A stretch of DNA of 64,000 bases from Haliclystus octoradiatus. Lineage: Eukaryota > Cnidaria > Staurozoa > Stauromedusae > Haliclystidae. The notes below the pieces were generated by a model. It saw only the letters and a list, made by a program, of their open reading frames with translations, did not search any database and was not told the origin of the DNA. The stretch is from positions 868,001 through 932,000 of the forward strand of contig OU744451.1 in the NCBI GenBank assembly GCA_916610825.1, read 5' to 3'. The translations under genes and the position numbers were made by a program. Below, in pieces: positions 1 to 13,350 of the stretch. The stretch's first letter is position 1. Every line of letters begins with the position of its first letter.

Positions 1-3000
1 CTTAGTTTGTTTCAATTATATCCTATAATTTCTTGTGCTTCCATAATATACATGAAAAGTCTTATTTTCACAAACACCGTAGATGACAGATTTCGTACTA
101 TACTCAAAATTTGTCTCAATAGATCCAAAAGTAAGAGGTACACATGGATGATTTTCAGATATATTGCACAAAAAGACATATACTATCATTAAATGGAACA
201 TTCATCTTCGTTTGTTTCAATTATATCCTAAAATTTATTGTGTTTTCATATCATACATGAAAAGTCTTGATTTTCACTTACACCGCAAATGACAGATTTC
301 GTACTATACTCAAAATTTGTCTCAATAGATCCAAAAGTAAGAGGTACACATGGATGATTTTCAGATATATTGCACAAAAAGACATATACTATCATTAGAT
401 GGAACATTCATCTTCGTTTGTTTCAATTATATCCTATAATTTCTTGTGCTTCCATAATATACATGAAAAGTCTTATTTTCACAAACACCGTAGATGACAG
501 ATTTCGTACTATACTCAAAATTTGTCTCAATAGATCCAAAAGTAAGAGGTACACATGGATGATTTTCAGATATATTGCACAAAAAGACATATACTATCAT
601 TAAATGGAACATTCATCTTCGTTTGTTTCAATTATATCCTAAAATTTATTGTGCTTCCATAATATACATGAAAAGTCTTATTTTCACAAACACCGTAGAT
701 GACAGATTTCGTACTATACTCAAAATTTGTATCAATAGATCCAAAAGTAAGAGGTACACATGGATGATTTTCAGATATATTGCACAAAAAGACATATACT
801 ATCATTAAATGGAACATTCATCTTCGTTTGTTTCAATTATATCCTAAAATTTATTGTGCTTCCATAATATACATGAAAAGTCTTATTTTCACAAACACCG
901 TAGATGACAGATTTCGTACTATACTCAAAATTTGTATCAATAGATCCAAAAGTAAGAGGTACACATGGATGATTTTCAGATATATTGCACAAAAAGACAT
1001 ATACTATCATTAAATGGAACATTCATCTTGGTTTGTTTCAATTATATCCTAAAATTTATTGTGTTTTCATATCATACATGAAAAGTCTTGATATTCACTT
1101 ACACCGCAAGTGACAGATTTCGTACTATACTCAAAATTTATAGCGATAGACCCAAAAGTAAGAGGTACACATGGATGATTTTCTGATATATTGCACAAAA
1201 AGACATATACTATCATTAAATGGAACATTCAACTTCATTTGTTTCAATTATATCCTAAAATTTTATTTTAGTTGCAATATGGTATACATGAAAAGTCTTA
1301 TTTTCACAAACACCGTAGATAACAGATTTCGTACTATACTCAAAATTTGTATCAATAGATCCAAAAGTAAGAGGTACACATGGATGATTTTCAGATATAT
1401 TGCACAAAAAGACATATACTATCATTAAATGGAACATTCATCTTCGTTTGTTTCAATTATATCCTAAAATTTATTGTGTTTTCATATCATACATGAAAAG
1501 TCTTGATTTTCACTTACACCGCAAATGACAGATTTCGTACTATACTCAAAATTTGTCTCAATAGATCCAAAAGTAAGAGGTACACATGGATGATTTTCAG
1601 ATATATTGCACAAAAAGACATATACTATCATTAAATGGAACATTCATCTTAGTTTGTTTCAATTATATCCTATAATTTCTTGTGCTTCCATAATATACAT
1701 GAAAAGTCTTATTTTCACAAACACCGTAGATGACAGATTTCGTACTATACTCAAAATTTGTCTCAATAGATCCAAAAGTAAGAGGTACACATGGATGATT
1801 TTCAGATATATTGCACAAAAAGACATATACTATCATTAAATGGAACATTCATCTTCGTTTGTTTCAATTATATCCTAAAATTTATTGTGTTTTCATATCA
1901 TACATGAAAAATAGCTCTGATGGAGGAGGATTAGCTCAGATGGCAGAGCAACCGAACTTCAGATCGGATCATATCTGATCGACCGTGGTTCAAATCCCCC
2001 TAAGGTCAACTCAGCCTTGACTTTATCTGAAACATCAAATGAGTACCATCTGAGGATTGCGGATGGAATGGTCCAGAGGGAATTGCATTGTGAGTAGCTG
2101 CGGCGCATCGTTGCGCATTGACAATCGAGACCTATCTGCCATGAAATCTGTTGAAATTGATCTGCAGTGTCGCGGCTGAGATCAACAAAGAGCGTTTAAA
2201 ATCATTGCTCTCAGCGAAAAAAGCCACTCATCTAGAAATAGAGGAGTGGTACGGGTGCCTTCGGTAGGGCGACACCGTCTACATTACTTTTACTTTTTAT
2301 ACATGAAAAGTCTTGATTTTCACTTACACCGCAAATGACAGATTTCGTACTATACTCAAAATTTGTCTCAATAGATCCAAAAGTAAGAGGTACACATGGA
2401 TGATTTTCAGATATATTGCACAAAAAGACATATACTATCATTAGATGGAACATTCATCTTCGTTTGTTTCAATTATATCCTATAATTTCTTGTGCTTCCA
2501 TAATATACATGAAAAGTCTTATTTTCACAAACACCGTAGATGACAGATTTCGTACTATACTCAAAATTTGTCTCAATAGATCCAAAAGTAAGAGGTACAC
2601 ATGGATGATTTTCAGATATATTGCACAAAAAGACATATACTATCATTAAATGGAACATTCATCTTCGTTTGTTTCAATTATATCCTAAAATTTATTGTGC
2701 TTCCATAATATACATGAAAAGTCTTATTTTCACAAACACCGTAGATGACAGATTTCGTACTATACTCAAAATTTGTATCAATAGATCCAAAAGTAAGAGG
2801 TACACATGGATGATTTTCAGATATATTGCACAAAAAGACATATACTATCATTAAATGGAACATTCATCTTCGTTTGTTTCAATTATATCCTAAAATTTAT
2901 TGTGCTTCCATAATATACATGAAAAGTCTTATTTTCACAAACACCGTAGATGACAGATTTCGTACTATACTCAAAATTTGTATCAATAGATCCAAAAGTA

Positions 3001-6000
3001 AGAGGTACACATGGATGATTTTCAGATATATTGCACAAAAAGACATATACTATCATTAAATGGAACATTCATCTTCGTTTGTTTCAATTATATCCTAAAA
3101 TGTATTGTGTTTTCATATCATACATGAAAAGTCTTGATTTTCACTTACACCGCAAATGACAGATTTCGTACTATACTCAAAATTTGTCTCAATAGATCCA
3201 AAAGTAAGAGGTACACATGGATGATTTTCAGATATATTGCACAAAAAGACATATACTATCATTAAATGGAACATTCATCTTCGTTTGTTTCAATTATATC
3301 CTAAAATTTATTGTGTTTTCATATCATACATGAAAAGTCTTGATTTTCACTTACACCGCAAATGACAGATTTCGTACTATACTCAAAATTTGTCTCAATA
3401 GATCCAAAAGTAAGAGGTACACATGGATGATTTTCAGATATATTGCACAAAAAGACATATACTATCATTAAATGGAACATTCATCTTGGTTTGTTTCAAT
3501 TATATCCTAAAATTTATTGTGTTTTCATATCATACATGAAAAGTCTTGATTTTCACTTATACCGCAAGTGACAGATTTCGTACTATACTCAAAATTTATA
3601 GCGATAGACCCAAAAGTAAGAGGTACACATGGATGATTTTCTGATATATTGCACAAAAAGACATATACTATCATTAAATGGAACATTCAACTTCATTTGT
3701 TTCAATTATATCCTAAAATTTTATTTTAGTTGCAATATGGTATACATGAAAAGTCTTATTTTCACAAACACCGTAGATGACAGATTTCGTACTATACTCA
3801 AAATTTGTATCAATAGATCCAAAAGTAAGAGGTACACATGGATGATTTTCAGATATATTGCACAAAAAGACATATACTATCATTAAATGGAACATTCATC
3901 TTCGTTTGTTTCAATTATATCCTAAAATTTATTGTGTTTTCATATCATACATGAAAAGTCTTGATTTTCACTTACACCGCAAATGACAGATTTCGTACTA
4001 TACTCAAAATTTGTCTCAATAGATCCAAAAGTAAGAGGTTCACATGGATGATTTTCAGATATATTGCACAAAAAGACATATACTATCATTAAATGGAACA
4101 TTCATCTTAGTTTGTTTCAATTATATCCTATAATTTCTTGTGCTTCCATAATATACATGAAAAGTCTTATTTTCACAAACACCGTAGATGACAGATTTCG
4201 TACTATACTCAAAATTTGTATCAATAGATCCAAAAGTAAGAGGTACACATGGATGATTTTCAGATATATTGCACAAAAAGACATATACTATCATTAAATG
4301 GAACATTAATCTTCGTTTGTTTCAATTATATCCTAAAATTTATTGTGTTTTCATATCATACATGAAAAGTCTTGATTTTCACTTACACCGCAAATGACAG
4401 ATTTCGTACTATACTCAAAATTTGTCTCAATAGATCCAAAAGTAAGAGGTACACATGGATGATTTTCAGATATATTGCACAAAAAGACATATACTATCAT
4501 TAGATGGAACATTCATCTTCGTTTGTTTCAATTATATCCTATAATTTCTTGTGCTTCCATAATATACATGAAAAGTCTTATTTTCACAAACACTGTAGAT
4601 GACAGATTTCGTACTATACTCAAAATTTGTCTCAATAGATCCAAAAGTAAGAGGTACACATGGATGATTTTCAGATATATTGCACAAAAAGACATATACT
4701 ATCATTAAATGGAACATTCGTCTTCGTTTGTTTCAATTATATCCTAAAATTTATTGTGTTTTCATATCATACATGAAAAGTCTTGATTTTCACTTACACC
4801 GCAAATGACAGATTTCGTACTATACTCAAAATTTGTCTCAATAGATCCAAAAGTAAGAGGTACACATGGATGATTTTCAGATATATTGCACAAAAAGACA
4901 TATACTATCATTAGATGGAACATTCATCTTCGTTTGTTTCAATTATATCCTAAAATTTATTGTGCTTCCATAATATACATGAAAAGTCTTATTTTCACAA
5001 ACACCGTATAGATGACAGATTTCGTACTATACTCAAAATTTGTATCAATAGATCCAAAAGTAAGAGGTACACATGGATGATTTTCAGATATATTGCACAA
5101 AAAGACATATACTATCATTAGATGGAACATTCATCTTCGTTTGTTTCAATTATATCCTAAAATTTATTGTGCTTCCATAATATACATGAAAAGTCTTATT
5201 TTCACAAACACCGTAGATGACAGATTTCGTACTATACTCAAAATTTGTCTCAATAGATCCAAAAGTAAGAGGTACACATGGATGATTTTCAGATATATTG
5301 CACAAAAAGACATATACTATCATTAAATGGAACATTCATCTTCGTTTGTTTCAATTATATCCTAAAATGTATTGTGTTTTCATATCATACATGAAAAGTC
5401 TTGATTTTCACTTACACCGCAAATGACAGATTTCGTACTATACTCAAAATTTATAGCGATAGCCCCAAAAGTAAGAGGTACACATGGATGATTTTCAGAT
5501 ATATTGCACAAAAAGACATATACTATCATTAAATGGAACATTCATCTTCGTTTGTTTCAATTATATCCAAAAATTTATCGTGCTTTCATATCATACGTGA
5601 AAAGTCTTGATTTTCACTTACATCGCAAATGTCAGATTTCGTACTATACTCAAAATTTGTCTCAATAGATCCAAAAGTAAGAGGTACACATGGATGATTT
5701 TCAGATATATTGCACAAAAAGACATATACTATCATTAAATGGAACATTCATCTTAGTTTGTTTCAATTATATCCTATAATTTCTTGTGCTTCCATAATAT
5801 ACATGAAAAGTCTTATTTTCACAAACACCGTAGATGACAGATTTCGTACTATACTCAAAATTTGTATCAATAGATCCAAAAGTAAGAGGTACACATGGAT
5901 GATTTTCAGATATATTGCACAAAAAGACATATACTATCATTAAATGGAACATTCATCTTCGTTTGTTTCAATTATATCCTAAAATTTATTGTGTTTTCAT

Positions 6001-8700
6001 ATCATACATGAAAAGTCTTGATTTTCACTTACACCGCAAATGACAGATTTCGTACTATACTCAAAATTTGTCTCAATAGATCCAAAAGTAAGAGGTACAC
6101 ATGGATGATTTTCAGATATATTGCACAAAAAGACATATACTATCATTAGATGGAACATTCATCTTCGTTTGTTTCAATTATATCCTATAATTTCTTGTGC
6201 TTCCATAATATACATGAAAAGTCTTATTTTCACAAACACTGTAGATGACAGATTTCGTACTATACTCAAAATTTGTCTCAATAGATCCAAAAGTAAGAGG
6301 TACACATGGATGATTTTCAGATATATTGCACAAAAAGACATATACTATCATTAAATGGAACATTCGTCTTCGTTTGTTTCAATTATATCCTAAAATTTAT
6401 TGTGTTTTCATATCATACATGAAAAGTCTTGATTTTCACTTACACCGCAAATGACAGATTTCGTACTATACTCAAAATTTGTCTCAATAGATCCAAAAGT
6501 AAGAGGTACACATGGATGATTTTCAGATATATTGCACAAAAAGACATATACTATCATTAGATGGAACATTCATCTTCGTTTGTTTCAATTATATCCTAAA
6601 ATTTATTGTGCTTCCATAATATACATGAAAAGTCTTATTTTCACAAACACCGTATAGATGACAGATTTCGTACTATACTCAAAATTTGTATCAATAGATC
6701 CAAAAGTAAGAGGTACACATGGATGATTTTCAGATATATTGCACAAAAAGACATATACTATCATTAGATGGAACATTCATCTTCGTTTGTTTCAATTATA
6801 TCCTAAAATTTATTGTGCTTCCATAATATACATGAAAAGTCTTATTTTCACAAACACCGTAGATGACAGATTTCGTACTATACTCAAAATTTGTCTCAAT
6901 AGATCCAAAAGTAAGAGGTACACATGGATGATTTTCAGATATATTGCACAAAAAGACATATACTATCATTAAATGGAACATTCATCTTCGTTTGTTTCAA
7001 TTATATCCTAAAATGTATTGTGTTTTCATATCATACATGAAAAGTCTTGATTTTCACTTACACCGCAAATGACAGATTTCGTACTATACTCAAAATTTAT
7101 AGCGATAGCCCCAAAAGTAAGAGGTACACATGGATGATTTTCAGATATATTGCACAAAAAGACATATACTATCATTAAATGGAACATTCATCTTCGTTTG
7201 TTTCAATTATATCCAAAAATTTATCGTGCTTTCATATCATACGTGAAAAGTCTTGATTTTCACTTACATCGCAAATGTCAGATTTCGTACTATACTCAAA
7301 ATTTGTCTCAATAGATCCAAAAGTAAGAGGTACACATGGATGATTTTCAGATATATTGCACAAAAAGACATATACTATCATCAAATGGAACATTCATCTT
7401 CGTTTGTTTCAATTATATCCTAAAATTTATTGTGTTTTCATATCATACATGAAAAGTCTTGATTTTCACTTACACCGCAAATGACAGATTTCGTACTATA
7501 CTCAAAATTTGTATCAATAGATCCAAAAGTAAGAGGTACACATGGATGATTTTCAGATATATTGCACAAAAAGACATATACTATCATTAAATGGAACATT
7601 CATCTTGGTTTGTTTCAATTATATCCTAAAATTTATTGTGTTTTCATATCATACATGAAAAGTCTTGATTTTCACTTACACCGCAAGTGACAGATTTCGT
7701 ACTATACTCAAAATTTATAGCGATAGACCCAAAAGTAAGAGGTACACATGGATGATTTTCTGATATATTGCACAAAAAGACATATACTATCATTAAATGG
7801 AACATTCAACTTCATTTGTTTCAATTATATCCTAAAATTTTATTTTAGTTGCAATATGGTATACATGAAAAGTCTTATTTTCACAAACACCGTAGATGAC
7901 AGATTTCGTACTATACTCAAAATTTGTATCAATAGATCCAAAAGTAAGATGTACACATGGATGATTTTCAGATATATTGCACAAAAAGACATATACTATC
8001 ATTAAATGGAACATTCATCTTCGTTTGTTTCAATTATATCCTAAAATTTATTGTGTTTTCATATCATACATGAAAAGTCTTGATTTTCACTTACACCGCA
8101 AATGACAGATTTCGTACTATACTCAAAATTTGTCTCAATAGATCCAAAAGTAAGAGGTACACATGGATGATTTTCAGATATATTGCACAAAAAGACATAT
8201 ACTATCATTAAATGGAACATTCATCTTAGTTTGTTTCAATTATATCCTATAATTTCTTGTGCTTCCATAATATACATGAAAAGTCTTATTTTCACAAACA
8301 CCGTAGATGACAGATTTCGCACTATACTCAAAATTTGTCTCAATAGATCCAAGAGTAAGAGGTACACATGGATGATTTTCAGATATATTGCACAAAAAGA
8401 CATATACTATCATTAAATGGAACATTCATCTTCGTTTGTTTCAATTATATCCTATAATTTCTTGTGCTTCCATAATATACATGAAAAGTCTTATTTTCAC
8501 AAACACCGTAGATGACAGATTTCGCACTATACTCAAAATTTGTCTCAATAGATCCAAAAGTAACAGGTACACATGGATGATTTTCAGATATATTGCACAA
8601 AAAGACATATACTATCATTAAATGGAACATTCATCTTCGTTTGTTTCAATTATATCCTAAAATTTATTGTTTTTCATATTATACATGAAAAGTTTTGATA
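1..8700 (+). repeat. Satellite A, about 205-bp tandem repeat with higher-order structure
   Basis: About 40 head-to-tail monomers of 205-206 bp, each with landmarks such as CATGGATGATTTTCAGATAT and ACAGATTTCGTACTATACTC. Variants recur every 1646 bp (8 monomers): a 2-bp TA insertion in CACCGTATAGATG near 5004 recurs near 6650, and a CATACGTGAAAAG variant near 5592 recurs near 7238. This is a higher-order repeat of the kind seen in centromeric or heterochromatic satellites. Open frames of 61-85 codons occur on both strands of most monomers, but the period is not a multiple of three and they do not join, so I do not call genes. The array runs off the left edge. Confidence 0.97.
1911..2298 (+). 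mobile_element. tRNA-derived SINE inserted in satellite A
   Basis: A 388-bp insertion breaks one satellite monomer. It is flanked by the 11-bp target duplication ATACATGAAAA (1900-1910 and 2299-2309). Near its 5' end it has RNA polymerase III promoter boxes like a tRNA gene: box A TTAGCTCAGATGG (about 1930) and box B GGTTCAAATCC (about 1987). A tRNA-unrelated body and a T-rich end (TTTACTTTTT) follow. The tRNA-like head is too degenerate downstream to be a functional tRNA gene. The source tRNA and the partner LINE are not identified. Confidence 0.88.
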
Positions 8701-9032
8701 TTCTCTTATAGAAGGCAAGTGAGATATTTCATTCTGTCATCAAAGGATAGTAAAATTAATGATCGAATTTAACATGGATAATAGATGTTTAGGGTATTTT
8801 ACACTGCCAAAAGACCCAAAAGTTATGCATATACATTTTTATACGTTGGTTTCGGTATATTACATTAAAAAGTATTACAAAGTATATATTAATAATTAGT
8901 ACATGATTTATAGGAATAAAATATAAATCATTTGCTGCATTATATGCTATAATAGCGCAACTAAATAGCTTGACGATGGCAATACGACGAACTAATAACT
9001 GGTATCCTGTCACTAATGTAGAGTACCACAAA
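8701..9032. other. Unique spacer at the satellite A inversion point
   Basis: About 330 bp of AT-rich sequence separates plus-oriented from minus-oriented satellite. The first 60 bp still resemble a decayed monomer (ATACATGAAAAGTTTTGATA). The rest matches neither satellite, and I see no gene in it. It marks the breakpoint of the orientation switch. Confidence 0.7.
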
Positions 9033-10775
9033 GATGAATGTTCCATTTAATGATAGTATATGTCTTTTTGTGCAATATATCTGAAAATCATCCATGTGTA
9101 CCTCTTACTTTTGGATCTATTGAGACAAATTTTGAGTATAGTACGAAATCTGTCATCTACGGTGTTTGTGAAAATAAGACTTTTCATGTATATTATGGAA
9201 GCACAAGAAATTATAGGATATAATTGAAACAAACGAAGTTGAATGTTCCATTTAATGATAGTATATGTCTTTTTGTGCAATATATCTGAAAATCATCCAC
9301 GCATACATCTTACTTTTGGATCTATTGATAGAAATTTTGAGTATAGTACGAAATCTGTCATTTGCGGTGTAAGTGAAAATCAAGACTTTTCATGTATGAT
9401 ATGAAAACACATAAAATTTTAGGATATAATTTAAAAAAAACGAAGAGGAATGTTCCATTTAATGATAGTATATGTCTTTTTGTGCAATATATCTGAAAAT
9501 CATCCACGTGTACCTCTTACTTTTGGATCTATTGAGACAAATTTTGAATATAGTACGAAATCTGTCATTTGCGGTGTAAGTGAAAATCAAGACTTTTCAT
9601 GTATGATATGAAAACACAAGAAATTTAGGATATAATTGAAACAAATGAAGTTGAATGTTCCAGTTAATGATAGTATATGTCTTTTTGTGCAATATATCTG
9701 AAAGTCATCCACGTGTACCTCTTACTTTTGGATCTATTGATACAAATTTTGAGTATAGTACGAAATCTGTCATCTACGGTGTTTGTGAAAATCAGACTTT
9801 TCATGTATATTATGGAAGCACAAAATATTTTAGGATATAATTGAAACAAATGAAGTTGAATGTTCCATTTAATGATAGTATATGTCTTTTTGTGCAATAT
9901 ATCTGAAAATCATCCACGTGTACTTCTTACTTTTGGATCTATTGATACAAATTTTGAGTATAGTACGAAATCTGTCATCTGCGGTGCAAGTGAAAATTAA
10001 GACTTTCCATGTATACCATGAAACTAAAATAAATTTTACGAAATAATTGAAACAAACGAAGATAAATTTTCCATTTAATGATAGTATATGTCTTTTTGTG
10101 CAATATATCTGAAAATCATCCACGTGTACTTCTTACTTTTGGATCTATTGATACAAATTTTGAGTATAGTACGAAATCTGTCATCTGCGGTGCAAGTGAA
10201 AATCAAGACTTTCCATGTATACCATGAAACTAAAATAAATTTTACGAAATAATTGAAACAAACGAAGATAAATGTTCCATTTAATGAGAGTATATGTCTT
10301 TTTATGCAATATATCTGAAAATCATCCACGTGTACCTCTTACTTTTGGATCTATTGATAGAAATTTTGAGTATATTACGAAATCTGTCATTTGCGTTGTA
10401 AGTGAAAATCAAGACTTTTCATGTATGATATGAAAACACAATAAATTTTAGGATATAATTGAAACAAACGAAGATGAATGTTCCATTTAATGATAGTATA
10501 TGTCTTTTTGTGCAATATATCTGAAAATCATCCATGTGTACCTCTTACTTTTGGATCTATTGATACAAATTTTGAGTATAGTACGAAATCTGTCATTTGC
10601 GGTGCAAGTGAAAATCAAGACTTTCCATGTATACCATGAAACTAAATTAAATTTTACGATATAATTGAAACAAACGAAGATGAATGTTCCATTTAATGAT
10701 AGTATATGTCTTTTTGTGCAATATATCTGAAAATCATCCATGTGCACCTCTTACTTTTGGTTCTATATAGATATA
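9033..10775 (-). repeat. Satellite A, inverted block
   Basis: About eight and a half monomers of the same satellite in the opposite orientation (landmark ATATCTGAAAATCATCCA). They are more diverged than the plus block: several carry CATCCACGTGTAC instead of CATCCATGTGTAC, and a subgroup near 9870-10270 has a variant half with TACCATGAAACTAAAATAAA. The greater divergence fits an array edge. Confidence 0.95.
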
Positions 10776-11080
10776 ACTCTATTTAGTACAAAATAAAATC
10801 TACAAGTTGCGGTGTCATCATCATCATCATCATTTATTCAGAAAACCTTCAAGTTTACATTTTACGTTTAAGTTTAAGGTGTCAGAGTGTTTTTTTTCAA
10901 GAAATCAAGACTTTGCAATACTATGAAAGTGCATATCAATGTTTTGTCTTTACGGATAATACACACATAAAATGAAGCCTAGTTTAAATGTGAAATTATG
11001 TCCTGATATCATTTTCATTATATTATGTGGTGTCGAGGTGAAATGTTTCATCGCATCCTATTGTTGGTATCATGAGGGCG
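10776..11080. other. Transition between satellites with a LINE-type 3' tail
   Basis: The segment contains (CAT)n at about 10815-10833 followed by TTTATTCAGAAAACC. On the minus strand this reads TTCTGAATAAA(TGA)n, the same motif found on the plus strand near 14655-14700. It looks like the 3' end of a LINE in minus orientation. No gene is seen in the remainder. Confidence 0.5.
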
Positions 11081-13350
11081 GTTGAAACCTGAAGAAAATG
11101 AAAATAAAATTAGTAAAATTCAATATAAAACATACTTCATAATTATTACATTGAAAATCAATCCTAGTAATGTATATGAACATTATTTACCTCTTATTGT
11201 GAAATTTGTTCAATTTAGAGTTGATTCAAAGCAACAGAGTGAAGTTTTTTCAGATTGCATGCCGTAGAGCCTGCCGCGAGCGGTTAAAATCTGAAGAAAA
11301 TGAAAATAAAATTAGTAAAATTCAATATATATCATATTTCGTAACTTATTACATTCAAAATCAATCCAAGTAATGTATATGAATATTATTAACCTCTTAT
11401 TGTGAAATTTGATCAAGTTGGAGTTGATTCAAAGCAACAGAGGGAATTTTTGTCAGATCACATGCTGTAGAGCCTGCCGCGAGCGGTTAAAATCTGAAGA
11501 AAATGAAAACAAAATTAGTAAAATTCAATATATATCATATTTCGTAATTATTACATTCAAAATCAATCCAAGTAATGTAAATGAATATTATTTACCTCTT
11601 ATTGTGAAATTTGTTCAATTTAGAGATGATTCAAAGGAACAGAGGGAATTTTCTCAGATGACATGCCGTAGAGCCTGCCGCGAGCGGTTAAAATCTGAAG
11701 AAAATGAGAATAAAATTAGTAAAATTCAATATAAATCATACTTCGTAAATATTACATTGAAAATCAATCCAAGTAATGTATATGAATATTATTTACCTCT
11801 TATTGTAAAATTTGTTCAATTTAGAGTTGATTCAAAGCAACAGAGGGAACTTCTCTCAGATCATATGCTGTAAAGCCTGCCGCGAGCGGTTAAAATCTGA
11901 AGACAATGAGAATAAAATTAGTAAAATTCAATATAAATCATACTTCGTAAATATTACATTGAAAATCAATCCAAGTAATGTATATGAATATTATTTACCT
12001 CTTATTATGAAATTTGTTCAATTTAGAGTTGATTCAAGGGAACAGAGGGAATTTTTCTCAGATGACATGCCGTAGAGCCTGCCGCGAGCGGTTAAAATCT
12101 GAAGAAAATGGAAATAAAATTAGTAAAATTCAATATAAATCATACTTCGTAAATATTACATTGAAAATCAATCCAAGTAATGTATATGAATATTATTTAC
12201 CTCTTATTGTGAAATTTGTTCAATTTAGAGATGATTCAAAGGAACAGAGGGAATTTTCTCAGATGACATGCCGTAGAGCCTGCCGCGAGCGGTTAAAATC
12301 TGAAGAAAATGAGAATAAAATTAGTAAAATTCAATATAAATCATACTTCGTAAATATTACATTGAAAATCAATCCAAGTAATGTATATGAATATTATTTA
12401 CCTCTTATTGTGAAATTAGTTCAATTTAGAGTTGATTCAAAGGAACAGAGGGAATTTTTCTCAGATGACATGCCGTAGAGCCTGCCGCGAGCGGTTAAAA
12501 TCTGAAGAAAATGAAAATAAAATTAGTAAAATTCAATATAAAATCATATTTCGTAATTATTACATTCAAAATCAATCCAAGTAATGTATATGAATATTAT
12601 TCACCTCTTATTGTGAAATTTGTTCAATTTAGAGTTGATTCAAAGGAACAGAGGGAATTTTTCTCAGATGACATGCCGTAGAGCCTGCCGCGAGCGGTTA
12701 AAATCTGAAGAAAATGAGAATAAAATTAATAAAATTCAATATATATCATACTTCGTAAATATTACATTGAAAATCAATCCTACTAATGGATATGAATATT
12801 ATTTACCTCTTATTGTGAAATTTGTTCAATATTGAGTTGATTCAAAGCAACAGAGGGAATTTCTCTCAGATCACATGCTGTAGAGCCTGCCGCTAGCGGT
12901 TAAAATGTGAAGAAAATGAGAATAAAATTAGTAAAATTCAATAGAAATCATACTTCGTAAATATTACATTGAAAATTAATCCTAGTAATGGATATGAATA
13001 TTATTTACCTCTTATTGTGAAATTTGTTCAATATGGAGTTGATTCAAAGCAACAGAGGGAATTTTTCTCAGATCACATGCTGTAGAGCCTGCCGCAAGCG
13101 GTTAAAATGTGAAGAAAATGAGAATAAAATTAGTAAAATTCAATAGAAATCATACTTCGTAAATATTACATTGAAAATTAATCCTAGTAATGGATATGAA
13201 TATTATTTACCTCTTATTGTGATTTTTGTGAAATTTAGAGTTGTTTCAAAGCAACAGAGGGAATTTTTCTCAGATGACATGCCGTAGAGCCTGCCGCGAG
13301 CGGTTGAAATCTGAAGAAAATGAAAATAAAATTAGTAAAATTTAAATTAA
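11081..13350 (+). repeat. Satellite B, about 202-bp tandem repeat
   Basis: About eleven copies of a 200-203-bp unit with the GC-rich landmark GCCTGCCGCGAGCGGTTAAA at about 11269, 11472, 11672, 11875, 12077, 12278, 12480 and onward. Where the unit is 201 bp the frame carries through two copies, giving 154-codon open frames (11409-11873, 12014-12478). Frames break wherever the unit changes length and no start, signal or splice pattern is conserved, so I treat it as a non-coding satellite. The copies decay from about 13200 to 13480. Confidence 0.93.

Noticed and set aside
1923..1998. A functional tRNA gene in the SINE head
   Set aside because: Box A and box B are present but the cloverleaf cannot be completed, and the sequence continues into a SINE body with a target duplication around the whole unit.
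7..10747. Repeated open frames of 61-86 codons on both strands of satellite A, seemingly a large multigene family
   Set aside because: They recur because the monomer recurs. They occur on both strands of the same DNA, change frame from unit to unit and lack conserved starts, signals or splice sites.
10741..11240. Common ancestry of satellites A and B
   Set aside because: Only short words such as TACCTCTTA are shared. The similarity is too weak to claim by eye.
11409..12478. 154-codon repeat proteins in satellite B (RRACRERLKSEENENK units)
   Set aside because: They persist only where two units happen to differ by a multiple of three. Unit length varies from 200 to 203 bp and destroys the frame elsewhere.
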